Part shown: piece by piece, positions 51,105-59,056 of the stretch | Layout of the letters: the number at the start of each line of letters is the position of its first letter | How positions within the stretch are numbered: the first letter of the stretch is position 1 | Origin: Novosphingobium resinovorum | GTDB lineage: Bacteria; Pseudomonadota; Alphaproteobacteria; Sphingomonadales; Sphingomonadaceae | Assembly: GCF_001742225.1 (NCBI RefSeq) | Contig: NZ_CP017075.1 | Coordinates: 2,418,001-2,482,000, forward strand | DNA length: 64,000 nucleotides | Direction of reading: 5' to 3' | The notes under the pieces: generated by a model | Told to the model about the DNA's origin: nothing | Database searches by the model: none | Seen by the model: the letters and a program-made list of their open reading frames with translations, nothing else | Made by a program: the position numbers and the translations under genes

Positions 51105-51674
51105 ATGAAGCTTCTCCACCTCGATTCCAGCATTCTCGGCGACAATTCGGCCAGCCGCGCCATTTCCGCCGCCATCGTATCCTCGCTGACCAAGGCCGAT
51201 CCCTCGCTCGAAGTCACCTACCGCGACCTCGCCGCCGAGCCGCTGGCGCACCTGACCCTCGACGTCCTCGGCAACCCCGAGGGAACGCCCGAACTGGCGC
51301 AGTTCCTCGACGCCGACGTGGTGGTGATCGGCGCGGGCTTCTACAACTTCTCGATCCCCAGCCAGCTCAAGGCCTGGATCGACCGCATCGCCATCGCCGG
51401 CAAGACCTTCCGCTATACCGCCGAAGGCCCCGTGGGCCTCGCCGGCGACAAGAAGGTCTACGTCGCGCTCGCCCGCGGCGGCTACTACGGCGAGGGCCAG
51501 CCTGCCGCCGCCTTCGAGCACGCAGAGAGCTACCTGCGCGCGGTGCTCGGCTTCATCGGCGTGACCGAGCCGACTTTCGTGCTGGCCGAAGGCATCGCCA
51601 TCGACGCCGACACCCGCGCGAAGTCGGTCGCTGCCGCGATCGAGGAAGCGGGTTCGCTGGCCGTCGCGGCCTGA
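51105..51674 (+). CDS. azoR: FMN-dependent NADH-azoreductase (AzoR family)
   Basis: This 189-residue flavodoxin-like enzyme has HLDSSILGDNSASRAIS near the start, FYNFSIPSQLKAWIDRIAIAGKTFRYT (FMN and substrate loop) and ALARGGYYG. AzoR proteins reduce quinones and azo dyes with NADH in two-electron steps, so protecting against quinone toxicity. The divergent HxlR gene and symmetrical sites in the gap suggest induction by electrophiles. Confidence 0.93.
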   Translation: MKLLHLDSSILGDNSASRAISAAIVSSLTKADPSLEVTYRDLAAEPLAHLTLDVLGNPEGTPELAQFLDADVVVIGAGFYNFSIPSQLKAWIDRIAIAGKTFRYTAEGPVGLAGDKKVYVALARGGYYGEGQPAAAFEHAESYLRAVLGFIGVTEPTFVLAEGIAIDADTRAKSVAAAIEEAGSLAVAA

Positions 51675-51678
51675 CAGA

Positions 51679-51797
51679 GCCCACCCCGCTGCGACTAGGA
51701 CCTGCGGTCCAAGTCTCGCTCCCCTCCCGCAAGCGGGAGGGGTAGCCCAGCGCTTTTCCTCGCCCCTCCCGCTTGCAGGAGGGGCCGGGGGTGGGCC
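51679..51797. repeat. Intergenic palindromic repeat, family C (copy 3)
   Basis: CCCCTCCCGCAAGCGGGAGGGG is perfect here, followed by a second CGCCCCTCCCGCTTGCAGGAGGGG unit. The ends GCCCACCCCG and GGGGGTGGGC are also inverted, giving a nested 119-bp palindrome. Confidence 0.9.
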
Positions 51798-51863
51798 TTC
51801 CTTCCCATCCCACGCGCATTCCATCTGGAAATCGCCGCAAACCCTTGGTAATCCGGCGACACC

Positions 51864-52073
51864 ATGACCAACGCGCCCGAAACCGTATTCACCGATTCCC
51901 ACCGCGTCTCCTGCGACGGGGCCACCGACATTCCCGGCGGAGCCGCGCTCGGCCATCCCCGCGTCTGGCTCGAAATCGACGAGAAGGGCTATGTCGAATG
52001 CGGCTACTGCGACCGCCGCTTCGTGCTCAAGGGCGGGGTTGCCGACAACGGGGCAGACCAGCAGGCCGCCTGA
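51864..52073 (+). CDS. Zinc-finger protein of the NDUFS6/zf-CHCC family
   Basis: The 69-residue protein has the HxxxCxGxxxxxxHP...CxYC type site: [17 protein letters not shown] and [12 protein letters not shown]. This is the zf-CHCC domain of the complex I accessory subunit NDUFS6, widespread in alphaproteobacteria. It may assist assembly of complex I, though the nuo operon is not here. tldD follows 54 bp later. Confidence 0.9.
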   Translation: MTNAPETVFTDSHRVSCDGATDIPGGAALGHPRVWLEIDEKGYVECGYCDRRFVLKGGVADNGADQQAA

Positions 52074-52127
52074 TCCCTTCGCGGTTCTTGTCTTTCGCGC
52101 GGGGATAATGCTGCCTATATCGGCGGC

Positions 52128-53546
52128 ATGACCATGACCGACCCGCGCTCGCTGCTCTACACCCAGCTCTCGCCCGAAGAGGCACAGGCGCTCGCCGCCG
52201 AGACGCTCAAGTCCTGCGAGGATGGCGAACTGTTCATGCAGTTCGTCGCCAGCGAGGCGTTCGGATTCGATGACGGCCGCCTCAAGACCGCCGACTATTC
52301 GCGCGACGCGGGCTTCGGCCTGCGCGGCGTCTCGGGCGAGATGACCGGCTTCGCCCATGCCAACGAGATTTCCGCCGCCGCCATCCGCCGCGCCGGTGAA
52401 ACGCTGCGCCTGCTCGATCCCGCGACCGGCATACGCCCGGCCGCCCCGCAGCGCACCAACGCCAAGCTTTACACCGACGTCTCCCCGCTCGACCTCGTGC
52501 CCTTCGCCGAGAAGGTACGCCTGCTGGAGATGATCGACGCCGCCGCCCGCGCCCGCGACCCGCGCGTGGCGCAAGTCAGCGCCAGCCTGTCGGGCTCATG
52601 GTCGGTGGTCGAGATCGTCCGCCCGGACGGCTACATCGCCACCGACGTGCGCCCGCTGGTGCGCCTCAACGTCTCGATCGTGGCGGAAAGCAACGGGCGG
52701 CGCGAAACCGGCTCGTTCGGCATGGGCGGCCGCTTCCTCTACGACGACCTGTTCAAGCCCGAGAACTGGAATGAGGGCATCGACACCGCCCTCGCCACCG
52801 CGCTGGTGAACCTCGAAAGCATCGACGCCCCCGCCGGTGAGTTCCCCGTGCTGCTCGGCCCCGGCTGGCCCGGCGTGATCCTGCACGAGGCGATCGGTCA
52901 CGGGCTCGAAGGCGACTTCAACCGTAAGGGCACCTCGGCCTTCTCCGGCCGCATCGGCGAGCGGGTGGCGGCGCCCGGCGTCACCATCGTCGATGACGGC
53001 TCGATTCCGAACCGCCGCGGCTCGCTCACCATCGACGACGAGGGCACCCCCACGCGCGAGACCGTGCTGATCGAGGACGGCATCCTCAAGGGCTACATGC
53101 AGGACCGCCTCAACGCCCGCCTGATGGGCGTCGAACCCACCGGTAACGGCCGCCGCGAGAACTACGCCCATGCCCCGCAGGTGCGCATGACCAACACTTT
53201 CATGAAGGCCGGCAACGACAATCCGGAAGAACTGCTCGCTGGCATGAAGAAGGGCATCTTCGCCAAGAACTTCGGCGGCGGCCAGGTCGACATCGTCTCG
53301 GGCAAGTTCGTGTTCTCCTGCACCGAGGCCTACATGGTCGAGAACGGCAAGCTGGGCGCTCCGATCAAGGGCGCGACGCTGATCGGCGACGGCCCCTCGG
53401 TGCTCACCAAGGTCAAGGGCATCGGCAACGACCTCGAACTCGACCGCGGCGTCGGCGTGTGCGGCAAGGGCGGCCAGAGCGTGCCCGCCGGTGTCGGACA
53501 GCCCACCCTGCTGATCGAGGGACTGACGGTGGGCGGCACCGCCTGA
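52128..53546 (+). CDS. tldD: Metalloprotease TldD
   Basis: The 472-residue protein is the TldD half of the TldD/TldE (PmbA) heterodimer, which degrades unfolded peptides and processes RiPP precursors and gyrase-linked toxins. The zinc motif is HEAIGHGLEGD (about 253-263) and later GGGQVDIVSGKFVF and GVGQPTLLIEGLTVGG are family-typical. TldE is not adjacent. The ATG at 52128 (MTMTDPRS) is slightly upstream of ATG 52134, which is also possible. Confidence 0.96.
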   Translation: MTMTDPRSLLYTQLSPEEAQALAAETLKSCEDGELFMQFVASEAFGFDDGRLKTADYSRDAGFGLRGVSGEMTGFAHANEISAAAIRRAGETLRLLDPATGIRPAAPQRTNAKLYTDVSPLDLVPFAEKVRLLEMIDAAARARDPRVAQVSASLSGSWSVVEIVRPDGYIATDVRPLVRLNVSIVAESNGRRETGSFGMGGRFLYDDLFKPENWNEGIDTALATALVNLESIDAPAGEFPVLLGPGWPGVILHEAIGHGLEGDFNRKGTSAFSGRIGERVAAPGVTIVDDGSIPNRRGSLTIDDEGTPTRETVLIEDGILKGYMQDRLNARLMGVEPTGNGRRENYAHAPQVRMTNTFMKAGNDNPEELLAGMKKGIFAKNFGGGQVDIVSGKFVFSCTEAYMVENGKLGAPIKGATLIGDGPSVLTKVKGIGNDLELDRGVGVCGKGGQSVPAGVGQPTLLIEGLTVGGTA

Positions 53547-53573
53547 GCCGAAGTATGGTCGGCGGGGCTTCGA

Positions 53574-53639
53574 CAAGCTCAGCCTGAGCGGGTTTGAGAG
53601 GATTACATTACTCCCGCTCACCCTGAGCCTGTCGAAGGG
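53574..53639. repeat. Intergenic palindromic repeat, family A (copy 4)
   Basis: GGCTTCGACAAGCTCAGCC and the inverse CACCCTGAGCCTGTCGAAGG surround a 25-bp centre. It separates tldD from the next gene. Confidence 0.9.
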
Positions 53640-53719
53640 CGCAAACAGTCAGCCCAAGTTCAGACGAATCGTGCTACACACAAGATCAACGCGGGGTGCG
53701 TTAACTGAGGAAGAAGGCC

Positions 53720-54127
53720 ATGAAGACGCTTGCGATCTGCGCGACACTCGCTGTCGCTTCGCTGCTCGCCATGCCTGCCGCCGAGGCCCGCACCAAGCTG
53801 ACCGGTGAGCAACAGCTCGCCAAGATGCTGGACGGGCGCGAAGCCGGCAAGCCGGTGAGTTGCATCCCCTATTCACAGACCCAGAACACGACCGTGATCG
53901 ACAAGACCGCGATCGTCTACCGGGTCGGCAGTACACTTTATGTCAACCGGCCGACCAACGTGGATCGGCTGGACGATGACGATGTCATGGTGACCAGGCT
54001 GTACACCTCGCAGCTGTGCCGCCTCGACACCGTGCAACTGCATGACCGCAATGCCAATTTCATGTGGAATGGCTTCGTCGGCCTGCAGGATTTCGTCCCT
54101 TACAAGAAGGTCGCATCGGCCAACTGA
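53720..54127 (+). CDS. Secreted protein of unknown function
   Basis: The 135-residue product has a clear signal peptide (cleavage near AEA, residue about 23), then a single beta-rich domain with two cysteines (VSCIPYSQTQ and SQLCRLDT) that could form a disulfide, and IVYRVGSTLYVNRP. The latter resembles DUF6491-like sphingomonad proteins, though not firmly. A GAGGAAGAAGG site lies upstream. A strong terminator follows, so it is transcribed alone. Confidence 0.75.
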   Translation: MKTLAICATLAVASLLAMPAAEARTKLTGEQQLAKMLDGREAGKPVSCIPYSQTQNTTVIDKTAIVYRVGSTLYVNRPTNVDRLDDDDVMVTRLYTSQLCRLDTVQLHDRNANFMWNGFVGLQDFVPYKKVASAN

Positions 54128-54144
54128 GCCTGAGCGGTCGCACG

Positions 54145-54180
54145 AAGAAGGCGGTCGGGGATTTCCCCGACCGTTTTCTT
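54145..54180 (+). terminator. Rho-independent terminator
   Basis: The stem CGGTCGGGGA / TCCCCGACCG (54152-54161 with 54164-54173), extended by AAGAAG/TTTTCTT, is followed by CGTTTTT. Confidence 0.88.
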
Positions 54181-54312
54181 CGTTTTTGCTGCATCGCAGC
54201 GACTATCCGAACGGGTTAGCCACTCCGATACGGTTGTCCTGCCCCGCCAAGTCTGAAAACCTCCTCATGTACCGAGATCAAATCGATCTCGTCACCGTGG
54301 AGGATTCGGGCC

Positions 54313-54510
54313 GTGCAGGACCCCACCCACCCGCAGGCCCTGACGCCTCTCAGGCGCGCGGCCGTCTACGCAAGCGTCATCCTGACCCTCGTGGGCATAG
54401 TCGATGCCTTGCACAATATCCCGGTGGTATCCGGCTGCGCCTTCTACGGCGACTGCGAGAGGGAATCCTTCCGCGATCCTCCCGGTAAACTCGGCAAGGA
54501 TGTCCCGTGA
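54313..54510 (+). CDS. Small single-pass membrane protein
   Basis: This 65-residue product starts at GTG with GGAGG 9 nt upstream. It has one hydrophobic segment (about residues 15-35, AAVYASVILTLVGIVDAL) and two cysteines (SGCAFYGDC). Its stop overlaps the GTG of the following DCC protein gene (GTGA), indicating a translationally coupled operon. No family is recognised; the cysteine pair may work with the thiol-disulfide partner. Confidence 0.65.
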   Translation: MQDPTHPQALTPLRRAAVYASVILTLVGIVDALHNIPVVSGCAFYGDCERESFRDPPGKLGKDVP

Positions 54511-54908
54511 GCGGCGAGGCGCCGGCGCTGGTCGTCTACGATGGCGAGTGCATCTTCTGCCAGAACTACGTGCGCATGCTCAGGCTGCGCGACAGCGTCG
54601 GCCCCGTCGAACTCGTCGATGCGCGCAGCGACGACCCGCGCGTGGCCGCGATCGCGGCGCAAGGCTTCGACCTCGACCACGGCATGGTCTTCTCCTACCG
54701 CGAGCGGATTTATCACGGCTCCGACGCTGTGCATGCGCTGGCGCTGCTGGCATCGCCCTCCAGCCTGTTCAACCGCATGAACGCCCTGCTTTTTTCCCGC
54801 CCCGCCATTGCCCGGCTCAGCTATCCCTGGCTGAAGGCGGGGCGAAGGGCGACCCTGTGGCTGCGCGGGCGCAAGCGCATCGCACAGTCCCCTGCCGCCG
54901 GGGACTGA
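54507..54908 (+). CDS. DCC (DUF393) thiol-disulfide oxidoreductase-like protein
   Basis: The 133-residue protein has the DUF393 motif VVYDGECIFCQNYVR, with Asp12 and a CxxC pair (Cys15, Cys18) on a thioredoxin-like start, then DARSDDPRVAAIAAQ and DAVHALALLA. DCC proteins are thought to transfer thiol-disulfide equivalents, often fused or adjacent to HTTM/VKGC-like membrane proteins, as here. Basic residues close the C-terminus. Confidence 0.9.
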   Translation: MSGEAPALVVYDGECIFCQNYVRMLRLRDSVGPVELVDARSDDPRVAAIAAQGFDLDHGMVFSYRERIYHGSDAVHALALLASPSSLFNRMNALLFSRPAIARLSYPWLKAGRRATLWLRGRKRIAQSPAAGD

Positions 54909-54937
54909 CCGGCACTAACGACACCGAGGGGAAACTT

Positions 54938-56416
54938 ATGTCGTCGGCACCAGGCACTCCGCTTTTCCGCCCGATCGCGTGGCGCAGCCTATCGCAGGGC
55001 GCAGCAATGCCCACATTCGACGGCCTGACCGCCGTAGCCCCTTGCTGGGGCGTCGCGGCACTGTTCAGCATCGTCGGCGATCCCTGGGGCCTGACCGGGC
55101 GCGAAGGCGCGCTCTACATGCTGCTGGCATGGTCGGTCGTGGCCACCAGCGTGATGACGATCCTGTTCCCGCGCAAGACTTACGCCTTCGTCGCCCTCGC
55201 CGCCTGCACAGTGCTGCTCTACGCACTGCGTCTGCCCGTCGCATCCAACAACAAGACGATCACCACGATGTTCGACTTGTGCATCCTGCTCAGCGGTACG
55301 GTGCTGGCCGCGCAGGGGAAACTGACCCGCGAGCGCCTTTACGAGTCCCTGCGCACCCCGGCGCGACTGATCCTCGCGACGATGTACTTCTACGGGATCT
55401 TCCATAAGATAAATACCGACTTCCTCGATCCCACCGTCAGTTGCGCGGTCGGCCTCTACAAGCCGCTGGCCGAGCCGTTCGGGCTGGAGGACAACCTCGT
55501 CGGCCGTTACCTTGCGATCTGGTCGACGTTCGTGATCGAGGGTATCGCCATCGTCGCGCTGTTCTGGAAGCGGTGGTTCGCGATCGGCCTGACCAGCGCT
55601 CTGGTGTTCCACTATATCATTCCGATCTCGGCCTACAGCTGGTACATGGACTTCTCCAGCCTCGTCTTCGCGCTCTACATGCTGACGATGCCGCGCGAGG
55701 CCAGCGCGAAGATCTACGAGATCACCTGCCGTCATGTCGTGGAGCCGCTGCGCAGCCTGTTCGGCCGCATCGGCATTCTGGCGCCGATAGCCGCGCTTCT
55801 GGCGATCGCCACGCTGGTCGTGCTGCTGCTGGCGCTCGCGAACCCGGGCCGCCCCGCGCTCATGCTGCTGCACTCAATCTTCATCCTGACCTGGGCAGTG
55901 GTCGGCGGCGTGGCCATGACCGCGATGATCTACGCAGCGATGCTGTACCTGCCCTATCGCGGAGGAACCGCCGGTCGCAGTCCTTATGCTGCATGGAACT
56001 GGATCGTCCCGGTACTCTACTTCGTCAGTTGCCTGTCACCCTACCTCGGGCTCAAGACCGAAAGTTCGATCAACATGTTCAGCAACCTGCACACAGAAGG
56101 CGGCACCACCAACCACCTGCTGTTCTCGCGCCCGCCCTATCTGTTCGACTACCAGCGGGACGTGGTGCAGGTCGTCGCCTCGTCAAGCCCCTCGCTCACC
56201 CGCACGGCGAACGAGGGCCGGATGAACGTGCTGTTCTCGATCGAGGAATTCCTGCGCCGTCATCCCGACCAGTGGGTAACCTATATTCACGACGGCCAGT
56301 TGATCGAGCAGGCGACGGCCGCCAGCCTGACGCTGGAATCCGCGACCTGGCTCGAACGCAAGCTGCTCATCTTCAAGCAGGTCGACCCCAACCGGCCCAA
56401 GGTCTGCACGCACTAG
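54938..56416 (+). CDS. Multi-pass HTTM-like membrane protein (VKGC-type family)
   Basis: The 492-residue protein has about 10 hydrophobic segments (residues 30-370) and a soluble C-terminal part. The segment YFYGIFHKINTDFLDP resembles the HTTM/vitamin-K-gamma-carboxylase-like motif (F-x-G-x-x-K-x-N). Human VKGC modifies glutamates using reduced vitamin K; bacterial members have unknown substrates. The DCC partner upstream fits a redox-linked reaction. GAGGGG before ATG 54938 supports the start. The catalytic lysine pair cannot be confirmed. Confidence 0.7.
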   Translation: MSSAPGTPLFRPIAWRSLSQGAAMPTFDGLTAVAPCWGVAALFSIVGDPWGLTGREGALYMLLAWSVVATSVMTILFPRKTYAFVALAACTVLLYALRLPVASNNKTITTMFDLCILLSGTVLAAQGKLTRERLYESLRTPARLILATMYFYGIFHKINTDFLDPTVSCAVGLYKPLAEPFGLEDNLVGRYLAIWSTFVIEGIAIVALFWKRWFAIGLTSALVFHYIIPISAYSWYMDFSSLVFALYMLTMPREASAKIYEITCRHVVEPLRSLFGRIGILAPIAALLAIATLVVLLLALANPGRPALMLLHSIFILTWAVVGGVAMTAMIYAAMLYLPYRGGTAGRSPYAAWNWIVPVLYFVSCLSPYLGLKTESSINMFSNLHTEGGTTNHLLFSRPPYLFDYQRDVVQVVASSSPSLTRTANEGRMNVLFSIEEFLRRHPDQWVTYIHDGQLIEQATAASLTLESATWLERKLLIFKQVDPNRPKVCTH

Positions 56417-56463
56417 GACCGGTCAGGAAGCCGACCCCCAGCCCATCGGACCGGGCTTGCCGC

Positions 56464-56478
56464 TTACTCCCACTCGAT
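56464..56478 (-). other. Left attachment site with the displaced guaA end
   Basis: Reads ATCGAGTGGGAGTAA on the minus strand: the codons ATC GAG TGG GAG and TAA, encoding IEWE and stop. These are the same last four residues as the present guaA. This shows the original gene ended here before insertion. Confidence 0.88.
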
Positions 56479-56536
56479 TATTTCCTAGAATTCTAACCAA
56501 TTGATTTTTAGGGAAAAAATATTTCTCACCCAAAGC

Positions 56537-56735
56537 TATACCGTCAGCGACACCGACAAAGAACAGCGCTTTTGAAATCATTGGACTTTTTGGCCATATG
56601 CCAAATTCAATGGTTTCGCCATCTATCGCCGACGACGGAATTGCAGGGTCCAAACTGCTCGTCCCCAGCGTCATTCGCCGTTTCTACGCCAGGTTACTCT
56701 GGCCGGCATTCGCGCCTCTCTGGCCTATACCGTCA
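56537..56735 (+). repeat. TATACCGTCA repeats, left cluster (2 copies)
   Basis: TATACCGTCAG at 56537-56547 and TATACCGTCA at 56726-56735. The second lies in the small palindrome CCTAT-ACCGTC-ATAGG. The same word recurs at the right end of the island, consistent with arm-type binding sites of its integrase. Confidence 0.75.
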
Positions 56736-56793
56736 TAGGCATTTTTTGCCAATCGGGCGACGGACCAATCGGCTCAGTTCCCTATAGAAAAAT

Positions 56794-56842
56794 TGTAATC
56801 TTCGTGCTACACATTTCTCCGGTCTGTAGTGCGAAGGTAGCA
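56794..56842. promoter_or_regulatory. Candidate HipB operator pair
   Basis: The 18-mer TGTAATCTTCGTGCTACA (56794-56811) is the inverted partner of TGTAGTGCGAAGGTAGCA (56825-56842), matching at 13 of 18 positions, 13 bp apart, and ending 1 bp before the hipB ATG. HipB-type antitoxins autoregulate by binding such inverted sites upstream of hipBA. The sites also cover the hipB ribosome binding sequence. Confidence 0.55.
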
Positions 56843-56843
56843 A

Positions 56844-57179
56844 ATGCCGACACCCCATAATCCGCCAGCCGCGGTGAGGCGCGCGCTGCGCAAGCTTGGC
56901 GCGGACATCCATGATGCCCGTCGCCGTCGTCGGCTGCCGATGGCAGTTGTGGCCGAGCGAGCCTTCACGTCGCGTTCGACGCTCCAAAAGATCGAGGCGG
57001 GCGATACCAATGTCAGCATCGGTATCTATGCCGGCGTCCTTCAGGCGCTCGGTCTCCTGGAAGGATTGAGCCAGATCGCCGATATCGGCAACGACAGCGT
57101 CGGCCAGGCATTGGCCAGCGCCGATTTGCCGAAGCACGCCCACCCGAAGCGGCCGACCGGAGCGTCGCGCGATGGCTGA
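56844..57179 (+). CDS. hipB: HipB-like antitoxin (XRE helix-turn-helix)
   Basis: The 111-residue protein has an XRE-type DNA-binding domain at about residues 15-75 (LGADIHDARRRRRLPMAVVAERAFTSRSTLQKIEAGDTNVSIGIYAGVLQALG, split as helix-turn-helix segments), then an unstructured tail. It should neutralise HipA and repress the hipBA promoter. It overlaps hipA by 8 bp. An inverted repeat precedes its ATG. Confidence 0.88.
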   Translation: MPTPHNPPAAVRRALRKLGADIHDARRRRRLPMAVVAERAFTSRSTLQKIEAGDTNVSIGIYAGVLQALGLLEGLSQIADIGNDSVGQALASADLPKHAHPKRPTGASRDG

Positions 57180-58419
57180 TTTCGAGGTTCATCTCGACCT
57201 TCATGGCCACACGCGCCCAATCGGGTTGGCGCGGGGCAATCGCGTCCGTGGCGCCGAGACCATCATGTTCGAATATGATCGCGGCTGGCTTGAGGACCCG
57301 GATCGCTTCTCGCTTGAGCCGGCTCTGGCCCTGACGCGCGGGGCATTCGCGCCACCCGCTGGTCTGGCGACCTTCGGCTCTATCGGCGATTCCGCGCCCG
57401 ACACCTGGGGACGCCGCCTCATGCAACGCTCGGAGCGGCGCAGCGCCGAGCGCGATGGCCGCCCCGTACGCAGTCTGGCCGAAAGCGATTATCTGCTCGG
57501 CGTCGCCGACGAGACCCGACTTGGCGCGCTTCGCTTCCGTTGGGTCGGCGAAGAACAATTCCAAGCGCCGATCCGCGCCGGCGTGCCCGCCCTGATCGAA
57601 CTCGGCCGACTGCTTCAGATCACCGAACGCATTCTGCGCGATGAGGAAACCGACGAAGACCTCCAGCTCATCTTCGCGCCCGGCTCGTCACTTGGCGGAG
57701 CGCGGCCCAAGGCCTCGGTCGTGGACCAGCACGGTCATCTCTCCATCGCCAAGTTTCCCAAAGAGACCGACGACTACAGCATGGAGACATGGGAGGAGAT
57801 CGCCCTACGACTGGCGGGCCAAGCCGGCATCGCCACGCCGCTCCACGAACTGATCGATGTCGCCGGCAAGAAGGTCATGCTGTCGCGGCGCTTCGATCGA
57901 GATGGTGCGGTCCGCATTCCCTTCCTGTCGGCGATGGCGATGATGGGAGCCAAGGATGGCGAGCGCGGCAGTTATCCGGAGATCGTCGACGCCCTGGCCG
58001 AGCATGGCGCGCAGGGGAAGACCGATGCCCACGCCCTTTATCGCCGTGTCGTCTTCAATGTGCTGATCTCAAATGTCGACGATCATCTGCGCAATCACGG
58101 CTTCCTCTGGCTGGGTAAGGCCGGATGGTCACTGTCCCCAGCGTATGACCTCAATCCCGTGCCGACCGATATCAAAGCGCGAGTGCTGACGACCAACATC
58201 GATCTCGATGAGGGCACCTGCTCGCTCGACCTTCTGGAAGAGGCCTCGGAGTTCTTCGCCCTCACGTTGGCGCAGGCTCGCACGGTCATCAAGGACGTGG
58301 CGACCGTGACCTCAACTTGGCGCGAAACTGCAAAGGCGGTCGGCGCGAGACCGGCTGAGATAAACCGCATGGCCAGCGCCTTCGAGCATGACGACCTCAA
58401 GCGGGCGCTGGCCCTATGA
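57172..58419 (+). CDS. hipA: HipA-like serine/threonine kinase toxin
   Basis: The 415-residue protein is a type II toxin of the HipA family. In the model toxin it phosphorylates glutamyl-tRNA synthetase and induces dormancy. It has the N-subdomain (GDSAPDTWGRRLMQRSE), the Ser-containing P-loop-like segment APGSSLGGARPKA (about 168-180) where the autophosphorylation site lies, IAKFPKETD, and the catalytic NVDDHLRNHGFL (about 301-312) followed by SPAYDLNPVP. All key motifs are intact, so it is probably active. It is inside the guaA island; its stop ATGA overlaps a spurious ORF. Confidence 0.93.
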   Translation: MADFEVHLDLHGHTRPIGLARGNRVRGAETIMFEYDRGWLEDPDRFSLEPALALTRGAFAPPAGLATFGSIGDSAPDTWGRRLMQRSERRSAERDGRPVRSLAESDYLLGVADETRLGALRFRWVGEEQFQAPIRAGVPALIELGRLLQITERILRDEETDEDLQLIFAPGSSLGGARPKASVVDQHGHLSIAKFPKETDDYSMETWEEIALRLAGQAGIATPLHELIDVAGKKVMLSRRFDRDGAVRIPFLSAMAMMGAKDGERGSYPEIVDALAEHGAQGKTDAHALYRRVVFNVLISNVDDHLRNHGFLWLGKAGWSLSPAYDLNPVPTDIKARVLTTNIDLDEGTCSLDLLEEASEFFALTLAQARTVIKDVATVTSTWRETAKAVGARPAEINRMASAFEHDDLKRALAL

Positions 58420-58548
58420 CGAGAACCTTCCTTCACAGCTTCGATCCACCGTCGGCCAGCCCCGTCAACGCCGCTACAGTCGACCTGGACGTGGCGGATA
58501 TCGAGGACGCCGGCATTCGCGAGGTGCTTCAGACGCCGGGCGCCGCCT

Positions 58549-59049
58549 ATGGCGCGTGGTCCAACCTCATCCGCTGGGTTGGCGACCATCTCGCCATGCA
58601 GGATGGCGAATGCAAAGATCAGCTTCACGATATCGCGCACATTGACGGCTGTGGCTGGAGCGCCGCGATCCTTCACTTTTCCCACACATCATACGGAGAT
58701 CGTCCGGCGTGATCTCCGTCAGCAGCCTGTTTCGGAATGTCGGCAGAATGTCGCGCTCGTAGATGGAGCGCCGCATAGCCCGCGTGCTGTCCGCCATGCG
58801 CGATTCCTGGAACCACTTTTCGCCGAACTCGCCGAACCGCTTCGCCTCCTTCAGTCGACGCTTGTCTTGTTGCTTCTCTTGAGCAGGCGACCGCCCCTCA
58901 GAAATGGCCCGCTTCGCGTCGATTAGCTTCTCGCGAGCCCTGGCTAGCGAAAGGGCGTCGGGACCATATCGACCGAGCGTCAGCGTCTCGCGCCGTCCGT
59001 TGAGCCGGTAGTCGCAGCGGAATACGATGGTCCCTGACGGCTGGACCAC
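58549..59049 (-). pseudogene. Broken tyrosine integrase of the guaA island
   Basis: Reading leftward from 59049, the frame matches P4-type integrases: PSGTIVFRCDYRLNGRRETLTLGRYG, SLARAREKL, FGEFGEKWF and LLTEITPDDLRMMCGK. At about 58685 it jumps frame and continues VKDRGAPATAVNVRDIVKLIFAFAILHG and ANPADEVGP, then leaves the family pattern at about 58555. It lacks about 40 N-terminal residues (TAA directly upstream) and the whole catalytic domain (RHRY residues). It is therefore non-functional, and the island cannot excise by itself. Confidence 0.88.
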
Positions 59050-59056
59050 GACTTAC

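Larger units (their letters stand above)
56417..56843. other. 427-bp non-coding stretch at the left edge of the island
   Basis: It holds the attachment site, two TATACCGTCA repeats and the hipB operator. It is AT-richer than its surroundings. One 83-codon minus-strand ORF spans the attachment site but has no sign of being a gene. Confidence 0.7.

Noticed and set aside
56423..56674. 83-codon minus-strand ORF spanning the left attachment site
   Set aside because: It runs from island spacer across the junction into chromosome, so it cannot predate the insertion. It has no family resemblance or ribosome binding site.
58416..58712. 98-codon plus-strand ORF overlapping the hipA stop
   Set aside because: Its second half is antisense to recognisable integrase sequence, and the first 45 codons show no known family. 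I cannot exclude a short remnant at 58420-58550.
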